This document shows positions 15,365 to 23,452 of a stretch of DNA of 64,000 bases, in pieces. The stretch is from the NCBI RefSeq assembly GCF_001544795.2, contig NZ_FCOI02000009.1:1-64000 (forward strand). The letters run 5' to 3'. Positions within the stretch are counted from its first letter, which is position 1; every line of letters starts with the position of its first letter. This DNA is from Caballeronia temeraria (GTDB lineage: Bacteria > Pseudomonadota > Gammaproteobacteria > Burkholderiales > Burkholderiaceae). The position numbers and the translations under genes were made by a program. Below the pieces are notes generated by a model. The model did no database searches. It was given only the letters and a program-made list of their open reading frames with translations, and had not been told where the DNA came from.

Positions 15365-16303
15365 ATGACAAGCGACTCGCGCCGCTACCCCGACCCCGCC
15401 GTGCGCGTTCTCGACCCGCGCTTCAACGCGCTGCGCATCGCCGCGGCGTCCGTGGAATGTCTTTATCAGGGCGCGCGCTGGTCCGAAGGCCCGGTCTGGT
15501 TCGGCGACGGCCGCTATCTGCTCTGGAGCGATATCCCGAACAACCGCATCCTGCGCTGGGACGAAGAAAGCGGCCAGGTCGGCGTGTTTCGCAAACCGTC
15601 GAACAACGCGAACGGCAACACGCGCGACCGCGAAGGGCGGCTCGTCACCTGCGAGCATCTGACGCGGCGTGTGACGCGCACCGAATACGACGGCTCGATC
15701 ACCGTCATCGTCGATCGCTTCGAGGGCAAGCCGCTCAATTCGCCGAACGATGTCGTCGTGAAGTCGGACGGCTCGATCTGGTTCACGGATCCGAGCTTCG
15801 GCATCGACGGCTTCTACGAAGGCGAGAAGAACGAAGCGCAACTGAAGCCGTGCGTGTATCGCGTCGACGGCCAGAGCGGCGAAATCACGATGATGATCGA
15901 TGCGTTCGTCGGCCCGAACGGCCTCGCGTTCTCACCGGACGAATCGGTGCTGTATGTGGTGGAATCGCGCTCGACGCCGCGCAAGATCTACGCGTTCGAC
16001 GTGCTCGACGGCGGCCGCAAGCTCGGCGAGCCGCGTCTTCTGATCGACGCTGGTCCGGGCACGCCCGATGGCTTTCGCGTCGATATTCACGGCAACCTGT
16101 GGTGCGGCTGGGGCATGGGCGATGCCGAACTCGACGGCGTGCGCGTGTTCACGCCGCAAGGCGAGGCGATCGGCCATATCGACTTGCCGGAGCGCTGCGC
16201 GAACGTGTGCTTCGGCGGACGGCATCGTAATCGCCTGTTCATGGCGGCGAGCCACGGGCTTTATTCGCTCTACGTGAATACGCAGGGCGCGAAGGGCGGC
16301 TAA
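15365..16303 (+). CDS. SMP-30/gluconolactonase/LRE family protein
   Basis: A 312-aa six-bladed beta-propeller lactonase. Metal-ligand motifs of the family are present: WSEGPVW near residue 40 (Glu ligand), NANGNTRD, NSPNDVVV (Asn ligand), GPNGLAFSPD and GTPDGFRVD (Asp ligand). Such enzymes hydrolyse sugar lactones to aldonates. It starts at ATG 15365 with GGAG upstream and 34 bases after hipA, so it may be read through from the toxin operon. It is functionally consistent with the 2,5-dioxovalerate dehydrogenase upstream of hipBA. The stop overlaps the convergent GNAT gene by four bases. Confidence 0.85.
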   Translation: MTSDSRRYPDPAVRVLDPRFNALRIAAASVECLYQGARWSEGPVWFGDGRYLLWSDIPNNRILRWDEESGQVGVFRKPSNNANGNTRDREGRLVTCEHLTRRVTRTEYDGSITVIVDRFEGKPLNSPNDVVVKSDGSIWFTDPSFGIDGFYEGEKNEAQLKPCVYRVDGQSGEITMMIDAFVGPNGLAFSPDESVLYVVESRSTPRKIYAFDVLDGGRKLGEPRLLIDAGPGTPDGFRVDIHGNLWCGWGMGDAELDGVRVFTPQGEAIGHIDLPERCANVCFGGRHRNRLFMAASHGLYSLYVNTQGAKGG

Positions 16304-16725
16304 GCCTTGCCGATCTTCTCCATGATGCGCTCCGGATGTTTGCTCGCCGCAAAGCCGAAGCGTGCATAAAGCCCGTGCGCATCGGACGTGACCAGCATCA
16401 TGCGGCGCAGTCCCTGAAGATCGGGATGCGCCATCACGCATTGCATCATCCATGTGCCGAGGCCCGCGCCGTGATGCTCGGGCAGCACGAACACATCCGC
16501 GAGATAGGCGAACGTGGCCGTGTCCGTGATCATGCGCGCATAGCCGATCTGCGCATTGCCGCGAAACAGCCCGAACGCGAGCGAATGGCGCGCGGCGCGC
16601 TCGACTTTTTCACGCGCGACGTCCGGCGACCAGTACGCCACTTCGCTCAGGTAACGATGCACGACATCGAAGTCGAATTCATCGATATTCGTGCTCAACC
16701 GATAGTCGTCCCGGGTCCACTGCAT
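16300..16725 (-). CDS. GNAT family N-acetyltransferase
   Basis: A 141-aa GNAT enzyme. The acetyl-CoA-binding motif A is seen as ADVFVLPEHHGAGLGTWMM (Q/RxxGxG/A form HHGAGLG), and GFAASKHPERIM ends motif B. Acceptor substrate is unknown. ATG 16725 has GGAG seven bases upstream. The 3' end overlaps the convergent lactonase gene by four bases, so both strands use the same stop region. Confidence 0.85.
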   Translation of the reverse strand: MQWTRDDYRLSTNIDEFDFDVVHRYLSEVAYWSPDVAREKVERAARHSLAFGLFRGNAQIGYARMITDTATFAYLADVFVLPEHHGAGLGTWMMQCVMAHPDLQGLRRMMLVTSDAHGLYARFGFAASKHPERIMEKIGKA

Positions 16726-16806
16726 CGCGCCGCTCCATGAGCTTCATGAAGCGGAGAATAAGCGATCGGCGCGCCGCGCTCCATGCACACTTTGCGCGCG
16801 CAAGTG

Positions 16807-17406
16807 TCAGTGCACGGTGTAGATGCGTCCGGTCTCCGCGCCTTCGACGCTGCGGCTGTAGGCCAGCGCCACACGCGCGCCGCTCGCGGCCTCGAAGCCG
16901 CGAAAGTACGGACCGAAGCTTTCGCGCGCTTCTTCGAGCATCGTCGGGCTCACGACATTGATGCGCAGACCGCGCGGCAATTCGATGGCCGCGCCGCGCA
17001 CGAAGCCTTCGATCGCGCCGTTGACCGCCGCCGCGCTCGCGCCTTCGCGAATCGGCTCCGCGCCGACGATGCCGCTCGTCAGCGTGAACGAACCGCCATC
17101 GTTCAGATGATCGCGCGCCGTGAGCACGAGATTGACCTGACCCATAAGCTTGTCGTTGAGGCCGAGGCGGAACTGCTCCGGCGTCATCTTCACGAGCGGG
17201 CCGAAATGCACGTGGCCGGCCGTCGCGACGATCGCATCGACTTTGCCGATGGTCTCGAAGAGCGTCCTGATGCTCTCCGGATCGAGCAGATCGACGCGAT
17301 ACGCGCCGCGTGTCGCGCCAATTTCGAAGACTTCATGACGGGCTTTCAGTTCGGCGGCGACCGCCTGGCCGACCGTTCCGGTCGCACCGATGACAGCGAT
17401 TTTCAT
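16807..17406 (-). CDS. Short-chain dehydrogenase
   Basis: A 199-aa small SDR. It starts MKIAVIGATGTVGQAVA with the GxxGxxG dinucleotide loop, has VATAGH (NAG-like) near residue 63, the serine of LTSGIVG, and INVVSPTM. The usual YxxxK is altered: the segment EGASAAAVNGAIEGF lacks the catalytic tyrosine and lysine, as in a known subset of short SDRs that may be sensors or reductases with other residues. ATG 17406 is preferred over the upstream in-frame start at 17472 because it begins the Rossmann strand. Substrate unknown. Confidence 0.8.
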   Translation of the reverse strand: MKIAVIGATGTVGQAVAAELKARHEVFEIGATRGAYRVDLLDPESIRTLFETIGKVDAIVATAGHVHFGPLVKMTPEQFRLGLNDKLMGQVNLVLTARDHLNDGGSFTLTSGIVGAEPIREGASAAAVNGAIEGFVRGAAIELPRGLRINVVSPTMLEEARESFGPYFRGFEAASGARVALAYSRSVEGAETGRIYTVH

Positions 17407-17515
17407 GATCGGGCTCGCATGGTTGACGTTGATATGGTCATGCATTGTGCGAGCGGCGTCACGCGCGAGCAAGCCGCGTCCGCTTCAAGGATTGCAAACC
17501 GCCGGTTTCGAATGG

Positions 17516-17968
17516 CTACTGCGTCGCGAGGCGTGCGGGCATCGGCGAAAGCAGGTAGAGCGAGGCCGCGAACTTGCAGACGAGTCCCACGCCGCCCACG
17601 AACGCAGCGGCCGGAAACACGTGCCATTGCAGCGCGAGCGTCGGCGCGACGAGCGCAACGGATGCGAACCCGAGCACGACCGTGAGCCAGCGCGCCCATT
17701 GCAGCCGGGACGCGACGCACACATACAGCAGGCCGATCAGAACGCGCGAAGCGAGCATGGCCGCGAGCGGATGACTCGATGCATCGCCGGGAAGGCCGAT
17801 CGCGAGCGTCAACGCCAATTCGGCCCACGACAGCGCCCATGCTGCGCCGAGACATGCGATCGCCGATGTAAAGCGCTGCTCCGGCGTAACGATGTGCCGG
17901 GCTACCGTCTGAAGCGGCGCGGCTTCGTCGGATGCTTCGTCAAAACCGTCGTAGGCGTGGGTGGTCAT
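17516..17968 (-). CDS. Hypothetical four-helix membrane protein
   Basis: A 150-aa inner-membrane protein with a charged N-terminus of about 35 residues and four hydrophobic helices: ACLGAAWALSWAELALTLAI, MLASRVLIGLLYVCV, WLTVVLGFASVALVAPTLAL and FVGGVGLVCKFAASLYLLS. No family is recognised. ATG 17968 follows a strong GGAAGG. It stands alone between the SDR and the small acidic protein gene. Confidence 0.65.
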   Translation of the reverse strand: MTTHAYDGFDEASDEAAPLQTVARHIVTPEQRFTSAIACLGAAWALSWAELALTLAIGLPGDASSHPLAAMLASRVLIGLLYVCVASRLQWARWLTVVLGFASVALVAPTLALQWHVFPAAAFVGGVGLVCKFAASLYLLSPMPARLATQ

Positions 17969-18144
17969 GTGGTCCTTCCCCTTTATCGACTCTTGGCAAT
18001 GCTGCGTCGTTTTGTCGGCCACGATCGCACTTGCTGCGATGCGGCGTTTAATTCGCCGTGCCTATGCGCATACGCCGTGCCAGCCCTAAGGTATGCGCGT
18101 TGCTTCCAGCCAAGTCTATTGAACGACGCACACAGGAGGGCGCC

Positions 18145-18297
18145 ATGAGCAATATCAAGGAACAACATCCTCATTCCGAACGCGACGAAGAGGATCTCGA
18201 CAAAGCTGTCGAAGACACGTTTCCCGCTAGCGATCCGCCCGCGACGGGCGGCGTGACGCGCATCGAATCCGACGATGAGAAGGAAGAAAAAAAGTAA
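18145..18297 (+). CDS. Small acidic protein with ASDPPA motif
   Basis: A 50-aa, highly charged protein (MSNIKEQHPHSERDEEDLD... ending EEKK). The central VEDTFPASDPPATGG matches a motif shared by many unstudied small proteobacterial proteins. ATG 18145 has AGGAGG seven bases upstream, which decides the start over the longer frame from 18058. An intrinsic terminator follows 24 bases after the stop, so it forms its own transcription unit. Probably cytoplasmic and disordered; function unknown. Confidence 0.75.
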   Translation: MSNIKEQHPHSERDEEDLDKAVEDTFPASDPPATGGVTRIESDDEKEEKK

Positions 18298-18320
18298 CGT
18301 CGCGAACGCGCGCAAGTAAA

Positions 18321-18347
18321 AAGAGCCGCATAGTCCATGCGGCTCTT
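18321..18347 (+). terminator. Intrinsic terminator
   Basis: AAGAGCCGCAT (18321-18331) pairs perfectly with ATGCGGCTCTT (18337-18347) around a five-base loop, followed by TGCTTATG. On the minus strand TTTTTACTT follows, so it may also serve the convergent gene ending at 18373. Confidence 0.8.
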
Positions 18348-18372
18348 TGCTTATGCGTGATGCGTATCCTGT

Positions 18373-18981
18373 TCATCCACGCTCGATCTCGAACAGCCGC
18401 GATGGCCGCATATGATTGAGCGCGTAGTGCTTGCGCCCGCGCAAGGTATGGCCGTGCGCATCGCGTGCTTCGAAGCGCACTTTGTCTTCGACCTCGGGCA
18501 CAGTCGGCGCGACCATGCCGCGATCGATCATGCGATAGCCGCGCTCGAGCGCGAGCAATATGCCATTGCGGCCGGGACGGCTGTCGAAGCCGCCGAGGCC
18601 GTCGCCCGGTTCGGATACGTAGTTCACCGTCGTCGCGTTCGAGTTGATCACGGAGTCGGGCTCGCGTGCGCGCATTTCGGCCTCGCGCCGCGCGTGAATG
18701 CTTTTCGCGTCGGCATCGACGGTGTCGTCGGGTCCGTCGTCGTTCGCGACATCGACGCCGCGCGGCGGCTTCTCATAGACGCCTTGCGGACCGACGTGCA
18801 AGCCTTCCTTCGTGGTCTCGGTTTTCGCGCCCGCGCCCGCATGCGCTTCGCCGCCCGCTGCGGCCTTCTGCGCGTCGCTCATCTTCACGTGCGCGGTTTC
18901 CGTGCCGGGCGTCTTGATCGGACTGTCGGCGACCTGATCCTTCTGCTTGCCTTGCGGATCATTTGCTTCAGCGTTGTTCAT
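18373..18981 (-). CDS. Hypothetical hydrophilic protein
   Basis: A 202-aa protein that is low-complexity and polar in its first 110 residues (rich in Ala, Asp, Lys, Gly), then more ordered, with GDGLGGFDSRPGRNGI, MIDRGMVAPTVPEVEDKV and ALNHMRPSRLFEIERG. No family is recognised. ATG 18981 with GGAGC upstream is preferred to the ATG at 19032. It has no signal peptide or membrane helix, and its composition resembles stress-related disordered proteins, which is only suggestive. Confidence 0.65.
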   Translation of the reverse strand: MNNAEANDPQGKQKDQVADSPIKTPGTETAHVKMSDAQKAAAGGEAHAGAGAKTETTKEGLHVGPQGVYEKPPRGVDVANDDGPDDTVDADAKSIHARREAEMRAREPDSVINSNATTVNYVSEPGDGLGGFDSRPGRNGILLALERGYRMIDRGMVAPTVPEVEDKVRFEARDAHGHTLRGRKHYALNHMRPSRLFEIERG

Positions 18982-19270
18982 CGCATGCGCTCCGTTGGAA
19001 GTTAGACGTGAATTGGCCAAGCCTGTACGCAAGACTCGTTCCGGCTATTTGGCGACGGAACCGCGAGCCTTGCCTGAGGGCGCCTTAACGGACGAGCTAA
19101 ATTTCAGGCTTTTTTTTCGACCCCAAGCCGATTTCCTGCAAGTATCATTTGGAACCTGTCGGTGGCAAAGCGCAATACGCGAACACGAGCAATCAGGAGG
19201 GCGTGTCATTTTGCCGTCGAAGAAGCGCAATGCGATTCGAGCGAGCAGGGCACTTTCACACAGGTGACTC

Positions 19271-19504
19271 ATGCAACACGATGCAGCCTTTTCACATCGA
19301 GGCTACCTTCTAAACTGCGCGCCCGCCCGGGCCGGAGATGGCAGCTACCAGCCGTATGTAGTGATCTCGCGATCGAGCGATGGCGAACTCGTCGCGAACC
19401 GATTCTTTCCATCCGACTTACGATTCCGCAACGAAGGCGAAGCCATCGCGCACGCGCGCGACTGGGCCGTGCGCTGGATCGACGCGAGCAACGTGACAGT
19501 GTGA
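19271..19504 (+). CDS. Small hypothetical protein, 77 aa
   Basis: The product begins MQHDAAFSHRGYLLNC and continues with a small beta-type stretch (YQPYVVISRS, LVANRFFPSDL), then a helix (GEAIAHARDWAVRWIDA). This pattern is typical of small Burkholderia proteins of unknown role. AGGTGA precedes the ATG. It is shorter than the alternative shadow frames, but its composition is protein-like. Confidence 0.6.
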   Translation: MQHDAAFSHRGYLLNCAPARAGDGSYQPYVVISRSSDGELVANRFFPSDLRFRNEGEAIAHARDWAVRWIDASNVTV

Positions 19505-19629
19505 GCGATAGCTCATGAAGCGCAGGGAACACAGGCAGGCGAGCCGCCGGACGGCAGGCTCGTCCAAAACCGGTTACCCTTGATGCTTCATCCGTCGTGC
19601 GCACGCGCGGCGGCCGCTTCTCTCGCATC

Positions 19630-20631
19630 ATGGCCAACATGCAGAACACGCCCAGGTTTGGCGCCGTACCGCCGCTCGACACATCCCGCGACACCGCGCA
19701 CGACACGCCTCAGGAATGGGGTCTCGCGCGCATCGTCGCAGACTTGCGCCAGTCGCGCGAAGAGCTGCATCGCACGCGGCATCCGCTCGGCATACGTGAA
19801 TTGCCTTCACGCGAGGCGATCGTCGGGATCGTCAATGGCCTGCGCTCCGCGCTCTTTCCCACGCACTACGGTGCGCCCGATCTGACCGACGAAAGCGTCG
19901 ACTACTACGTCGGGCAGACGCTCGAAACGAACCTGCGTCTGCTGCGTGAGCAAATCCGCCGCGCGCTGCGCTTTCTGCCCGAGCATCGCGAGACGAGCGA
20001 GGCCGATCTCTCCGCGCAAGCCTTCGCCATCGCGCGCGAGTTCGGCGCACAGTTGCCGCATATCCGCGCGCTGCTCGTGAGCGACATACAGGCTGCGTTC
20101 ACCGGCGATCCGGCCGCGCAGCACATCACCGAAATTCTGCTGTGCTATCCGGGCGTATGGGCGATGACGCATCATCGTCTCGCCCATGCGTTGCACCAGC
20201 TCGGCGTGCCCTTGCTCGCGCGCTTCATCAACGAGATCGCGCACTCGCTCACGGGCATCGACATTCATCCGGGTGCGACCATCGGCCCGAGCTTTTTCAT
20301 CGATCACGGCACGGGCGTCGTGATCGGCGAGACGGCGGTGATCGGTCAGCATGTGCGCGTCTATCAGGCCGTGACGCTCGGCGCGAAGAGCTTTCCTTCG
20401 ACGAGCGATGGCGCGCTCGTCAAGGGCAATGCGCGGCATCCGATCGTCGAGGACGATGTCGTCATCTATGCCGGTGCGACGATTCTGGGCCGCGTGACCA
20501 TCGGCAAAGGCTCGGTCATCGGCGGCAATGTCTGGCTCACGCACAGCGTGCCGCCGGGCAGCAACGTGTCGCAGGGCAAGATCCGCGAAGGTTCCGGTCC
20601 GGATGCGCCGGGCAACGGATTCGGCGCATGA
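19630..20631 (+). CDS. cysE: Serine O-acetyltransferase, EpsC type
   Basis: A 333-aa hexapeptide-repeat acetyltransferase that makes O-acetylserine from serine and acetyl-CoA for cysteine synthesis. An N-terminal alpha domain (about residues 25-190) precedes the left-handed beta helix. The active-site histidines are in GIDIHPGATIG and FIDHGTGVVIGE, and the acetyl-CoA site includes KGNARHPIVEDDV and GATILGRV. Its long N-terminal domain matches EpsC-type enzymes rather than E. coli CysE (273 aa). The start is uncertain: ATG 19630 and 19639 are both possible and neither has a clear ribosome site. An intrinsic terminator follows. Confidence 0.85.
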   Translation: MANMQNTPRFGAVPPLDTSRDTAHDTPQEWGLARIVADLRQSREELHRTRHPLGIRELPSREAIVGIVNGLRSALFPTHYGAPDLTDESVDYYVGQTLETNLRLLREQIRRALRFLPEHRETSEADLSAQAFAIAREFGAQLPHIRALLVSDIQAAFTGDPAAQHITEILLCYPGVWAMTHHRLAHALHQLGVPLLARFINEIAHSLTGIDIHPGATIGPSFFIDHGTGVVIGETAVIGQHVRVYQAVTLGAKSFPSTSDGALVKGNARHPIVEDDVVIYAGATILGRVTIGKGSVIGGNVWLTHSVPPGSNVSQGKIREGSGPDAPGNGFGA

Positions 20632-20638
20632 AAAGACG

Positions 20639-20658
20639 AAAGGGCCGCGAGGCCCTTT
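20639..20658. terminator. Terminator hairpin between cysE and folE
   Basis: AAAGGGCC (20639-20646) pairs with GGCCCTTT (20651-20658) around GCGA, followed by CTGTTTT on the plus strand. On the minus strand CGTCTTTT follows. It probably ends both convergent genes. Confidence 0.75.
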
Positions 20659-20692
20659 CTGTTTTGCGCATGCGTGATGTCGTGCGACGACG

Positions 20693-21343
20693 CTACGTAT
20701 TCGACACGCTGAACGCGTTCTGATTGCCGACGATGGCCAGAAACTCGCGACGCGTCGATGGATCGTCGCGGAACGAGCCGAGCATGCGTGAGGTGACCAT
20801 CGACACGCCCGCCTTGTGCACGCCGCGCGTCGACATGCATTGATGCGCGGCTTCGAGAATCACGCCGACGCCAATGGGCTGCAGCACTTCGTTCAGCGTA
20901 TCGGCGATTTGCGCGGTCATCTTCTCCTGAATCTGCAGACGCTTGGCGAAGGCATCGACGAGGCGCGCGAGCTTCGAAATGCCCACGACGCGATTGTTCG
21001 GCAGATAGGCGACATGCGCGCGACCGATGATCGGTACCATGTGATGCTCGCAATAGCTTTCGAAACGAATGTCCTTCAGGACGATCATTTCGTCATAGCC
21101 TTGCACTTCGGAAAACGTGCGGGCGAGGATGTCGTGCGGATTTTGCGTGTAGCCCGCGAAAAACTCTTCATACGCGCGCACGACGCGGCCTGGTGTGTCG
21201 AGCAGGCCCTCGCGGCTCGGATCGTCGCCGGCCCAGCGCAACAGAACGCGGACGGCGGCTTCGGCTTCCTCGCGGGTCGGACGATCGGCTGTATCAGCGG
21301 GCATGTCCGAGCCTGAAAGATGGTTTTTGCGCGGGGCGCTCAT
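20693..21343 (-). CDS. folE: GTP cyclohydrolase I
   Basis: A 216-aa type IA enzyme that converts GTP to 7,8-dihydroneopterin triphosphate, the first step of folate synthesis. The zinc ligands lie in [10 protein letters not shown] (Cys-His-His) and HQCMSTRG (second Cys). [32 protein letters not shown] and [10 protein letters not shown] are family landmarks. ATG 21343 has AGGAG upstream; the in-frame start at 21370 is less likely. It may be a second copy, as several Burkholderia carry more than one folE (general knowledge). Confidence 0.92.
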   Translation of the reverse strand: MSAPRKNHLSGSDMPADTADRPTREEAEAAVRVLLRWAGDDPSREGLLDTPGRVVRAYEEFFAGYTQNPHDILARTFSEVQGYDEMIVLKDIRFESYCEHHMVPIIGRAHVAYLPNNRVVGISKLARLVDAFAKRLQIQEKMTAQIADTLNEVLQPIGVGVILEAAHQCMSTRGVHKAGVSMVTSRMLGSFRDDPSTRREFLAIVGNQNAFSVSNT

Positions 21344-21434
21344 CGAAAGCTCCTGTGAGTCAAGGTGCAAATAGTACGTTCAGTGCATTCGGCACCCCGC
21401 CATTGTTCCACGTTTCGGATGGTCGATACGGATG

Positions 21435-21641
21435 TCAGGTTTTTCCGCCTCCGTCGATGCCCGAGCCCGTGCGCCACACCTGTTTGCCTTCTTCCGTCAG
21501 CACACCGCTGCTGTGCTCCTTGTCGGGTTCCGTGCCGGGCTCGGCCATCGACCCGCCCGGCTGCTCCTGCGCGGTTGGCTTGCGGCCCTTGCGCTGCGCG
21601 ATGCGGTCTTCCTGAGAACGTCCGGCGTATTCGTTGCTCAT
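21435..21641 (-). CDS. Small hydrophilic hypothetical protein, 68 aa
   Basis: The product begins MSNEYAGRSQEDRIAQRKGR and ends WRTGSGIDGGGKT, with Pro/Gly/Glu-rich sequence between. No family or motif is recognised. AGGAGAGG four bases upstream of the ATG is among the strongest ribosome sites in the window and supports a real gene. It lies downstream of the VOC and NTF2-like genes on the same strand and may be in their transcript. Confidence 0.65.
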   Translation of the reverse strand: MSNEYAGRSQEDRIAQRKGRKPTAQEQPGGSMAEPGTEPDKEHSSGVLTEEGKQVWRTGSGIDGGGKT

Positions 21642-21714
21642 GTCGCCTCTCCTTTCGAATTGATGCGATGAAAGGCGCGCAAGCCGCGTTCCAGCCGGAC
21701 GTCCTGCCGCACGA

Positions 21715-22158
21715 TTACTGCGGATGGCTCTCTACGCCGCCGAGCACCATCCACGTGACGCCGAACTTGTCGGTGACCATGCCGAAGCGCTTGGCGAAGA
21801 AGGTTGGGGTCATCGGCATCTGCACCTGGCCGCCATTGGACAGCGCATTGAAATGCTTTTCGGCCTGCTGTTCGTCGTTGGCCGTGAGCGAGAGCGATAC
21901 GCCCTTGAATTCGGGCTTGCCGCTGCACATGCCGTCCGAACCCATCACCAGCGAATCGCCGATGGTGAAGGCCGAATGCATGATCTTGTTTTCCGATCCC
22001 GCCGGAATGCCGCAGCCGCTTGCGGTTTCGGCCTTGTTGGCTTCCGGGCTTTCGCTGTAGCGCATCATCATGACGACTTGCGCGCCGAGATGCTCGCGGT
22101 AGAACGTGATCGCTTCTTCGCAGCGGCCTTCGAAAAACAGATAGGGTTGCACTTGCAT
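21715..22158 (-). CDS. VOC family protein, PhnB-like
   Basis: A 147-aa vicinal-oxygen-chelate fold protein with two beta-alpha-beta-beta-beta repeats. It starts MQVQPYLFFEGRCEEAITFYREHLGA in pieces typical of the 3-demethylubiquinone-9-methyltransferase-like/PhnB subgroup; MHSAFTIGDSLVMGSD and DKFGVTWMV are also characteristic. Members bind a metal or are catalytically silent, and the function of this one is unknown. AGGAG precedes the ATG. It lies 14 bases downstream of the NTF2-like gene and is co-transcribed with it. Confidence 0.85.
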   Translation of the reverse strand: MQVQPYLFFEGRCEEAITFYREHLGAQVVMMMRYSESPEANKAETASGCGIPAGSENKIMHSAFTIGDSLVMGSDGMCSGKPEFKGVSLSLTANDEQQAEKHFNALSNGGQVQMPMTPTFFAKRFGMVTDKFGVTWMVLGGVESHPQ

Positions 22159-22172
22159 GTCTGCTCCTTGGG

Positions 22173-22604
22173 TTATGACGTCTCGTCAGGGTCCATATCC
22201 ATCATGAGCGGCACGGATGCGTGCTCGTGCACGACACGCCAGTCGCCGTCGATCTTCCTGAAGCACACGGTGGCGCGCACGATGTCCTCCTGCTCGCCCA
22301 CGGCGACGCGGTTGACGGTGTGCGCATAAGCCAGATCGCCGCTCGCGGCGACTTCCACTTCCCGCATCTCGAACGTGAGCGGGCCTTTCATGCTCTCGAA
22401 CCAGCGCCGCCAGTTCTCGCGATACTGCTCGACGCCCCTGATCGAAGCGGGCGGCACGACATCGAACACGACGACATCCGGCGCGTAGTGGCGAAGGAGG
22501 GCGTCGGCGTCTTTCGCGAGCACAGCCTGCCGCCATGCTTCCATCAGTTCGCGGATGCGCGCGATGTCCTCAGGCGCATCCGTACGATCATTTGCTTTCG
22601 TCAT
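22173..22604 (-). CDS. SnoaL/NTF2-like domain protein
   Basis: A 143-aa cone-fold (NTF2-like) protein. ELMEAWRQAVLAKDADALLRH, YAPDVVVFDVVPP, YRENWRRWFESM and DWRVVHEHASVPLMM follow the family order. The fold hosts isomerases, hydrolases and binding proteins, so activity is not predictable. AGGAGG precedes the ATG. It is first in a two- or three-gene operon with the VOC gene and is divergent from the TetR regulator, whose palindromes lie between. Confidence 0.8.
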   Translation of the reverse strand: MTKANDRTDAPEDIARIRELMEAWRQAVLAKDADALLRHYAPDVVVFDVVPPASIRGVEQYRENWRRWFESMKGPLTFEMREVEVAASGDLAYAHTVNRVAVGEQEDIVRATVCFRKIDGDWRVVHEHASVPLMMDMDPDETS

Positions 22605-22685
22605 GCGAGCCTCCTGTCGAACACGATGCTCGCGCGTCGTGACAATGCAACGGCAAGCATCGATACAGAACTATTTTTCTCGTTG

Positions 22686-22730
22686 TGTACACCGTCCACA
22701 AAAAGTAGCAGAGATAATGGACAGTGTCCA
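22686..22730. promoter_or_regulatory. Tandem TetR-type operators
   Basis: TGGACAGTGTCCA (22718-22730) is a perfect palindrome around a central G. TGTACACCGTCCA (22686-22698) matches it at 10 of 13 positions, with start-to-start spacing of 32 bases, three helical turns. They lie between divergent tetR and the NTF2-like gene, where a TetR dimer pair could repress both. Confidence 0.6.
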
Positions 22731-22755
22731 CATCAGAAAAGCCCGACGAATCGAA

Positions 22756-23391
22756 ATGACGAATGGCAAACCGCGAAGCACGTATCGGCATGGCGATCTG
22801 AAACGTGCGCTGATCGATGCCGGCATCGAACTCGCGCGCGAGGGCGGGCCGGATGCGATCGTCTTGCGCGAGGCCACGCGTCGCGCGGGCGTCGTGCCGA
22901 ACGCGGCCTATCGGCACTTCGAGAGCCGTCAGGAATTGCTATCGGCGGTGCGTTCGGCTGCGTTGTCGTTCGTCGCGCAGGCGATGGAAGAGGAACTGGC
23001 GGCGCGTCCGAAAAAGCGCCGCCGCGCCGATGCCGCGCGCGCGGGATTGCGCGCCATCGGCACGGGCTATCTGCGTTTCGCGCAGACGGAAACCGGACTT
23101 TTTCGCACGGCTTTCACGGCGCCGCAAGCGGAGTGGCTCGAACACGAGGGATCGTATGGCGCGGGCCCGAGCGGCCTCGATCCATTCGAGCTATTGAGCC
23201 GCGCACTGGACGACATGGTCGAGGCGGGCGCGCTCGAAGCGAAGCGCAGACCGGAAGCGGAGTACCTCGCATGGAGCGCGGTACATGGCTTCGCGCTGCT
23301 GGTGATCGAAGGCCCGTTGCAGGGCATGAAGCGCGCCCAGATCGATCCGCTTGCTGCCCGCCTGCTCGACATGGTCGAGAATGGGCTCTGA
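22756..23391 (+). CDS. TetR/AcrR family regulator
   Basis: A 211-aa TetR regulator. The N-terminal helix-turn-helix covers YRHGDLKRALIDAGIELARE, then LREATRRAGVVPNAAYRHF with the recognition helix. The C-terminal WHG-like domain includes WSAVHGFALLVIEGPL. Two starts are possible: ATG 22717, which overlaps the palindromic operator, and ATG 22756, just before the conserved domain. I chose 22756 because the operator covers the first. It is divergent from the NTF2/VOC operon, its likely target along with itself. Ligand unknown. Confidence 0.85.
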   Translation: MTNGKPRSTYRHGDLKRALIDAGIELAREGGPDAIVLREATRRAGVVPNAAYRHFESRQELLSAVRSAALSFVAQAMEEELAARPKKRRRADAARAGLRAIGTGYLRFAQTETGLFRTAFTAPQAEWLEHEGSYGAGPSGLDPFELLSRALDDMVEAGALEAKRRPEAEYLAWSAVHGFALLVIEGPLQGMKRAQIDPLAARLLDMVENGL

Positions 23392-23411
23392 TTCGCGGCT
23401 ACCAAAAAAAA

Positions 23412-23432
23412 CGCGCCGCATCGAGCGGCGCG
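23412..23432 (-). terminator. Terminator of the ACS-family MFS gene
   Basis: CGCGCCGC (23412-23419) pairs with GCGGCGCG (23425-23432). On the minus strand a run of T follows (complement of AAAAAAAA at 23404-23411), 21 bases after the stop of the MFS gene. Confidence 0.85.
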
Positions 23433-23452
23433 ATTCATCGGCTGATTCGACG

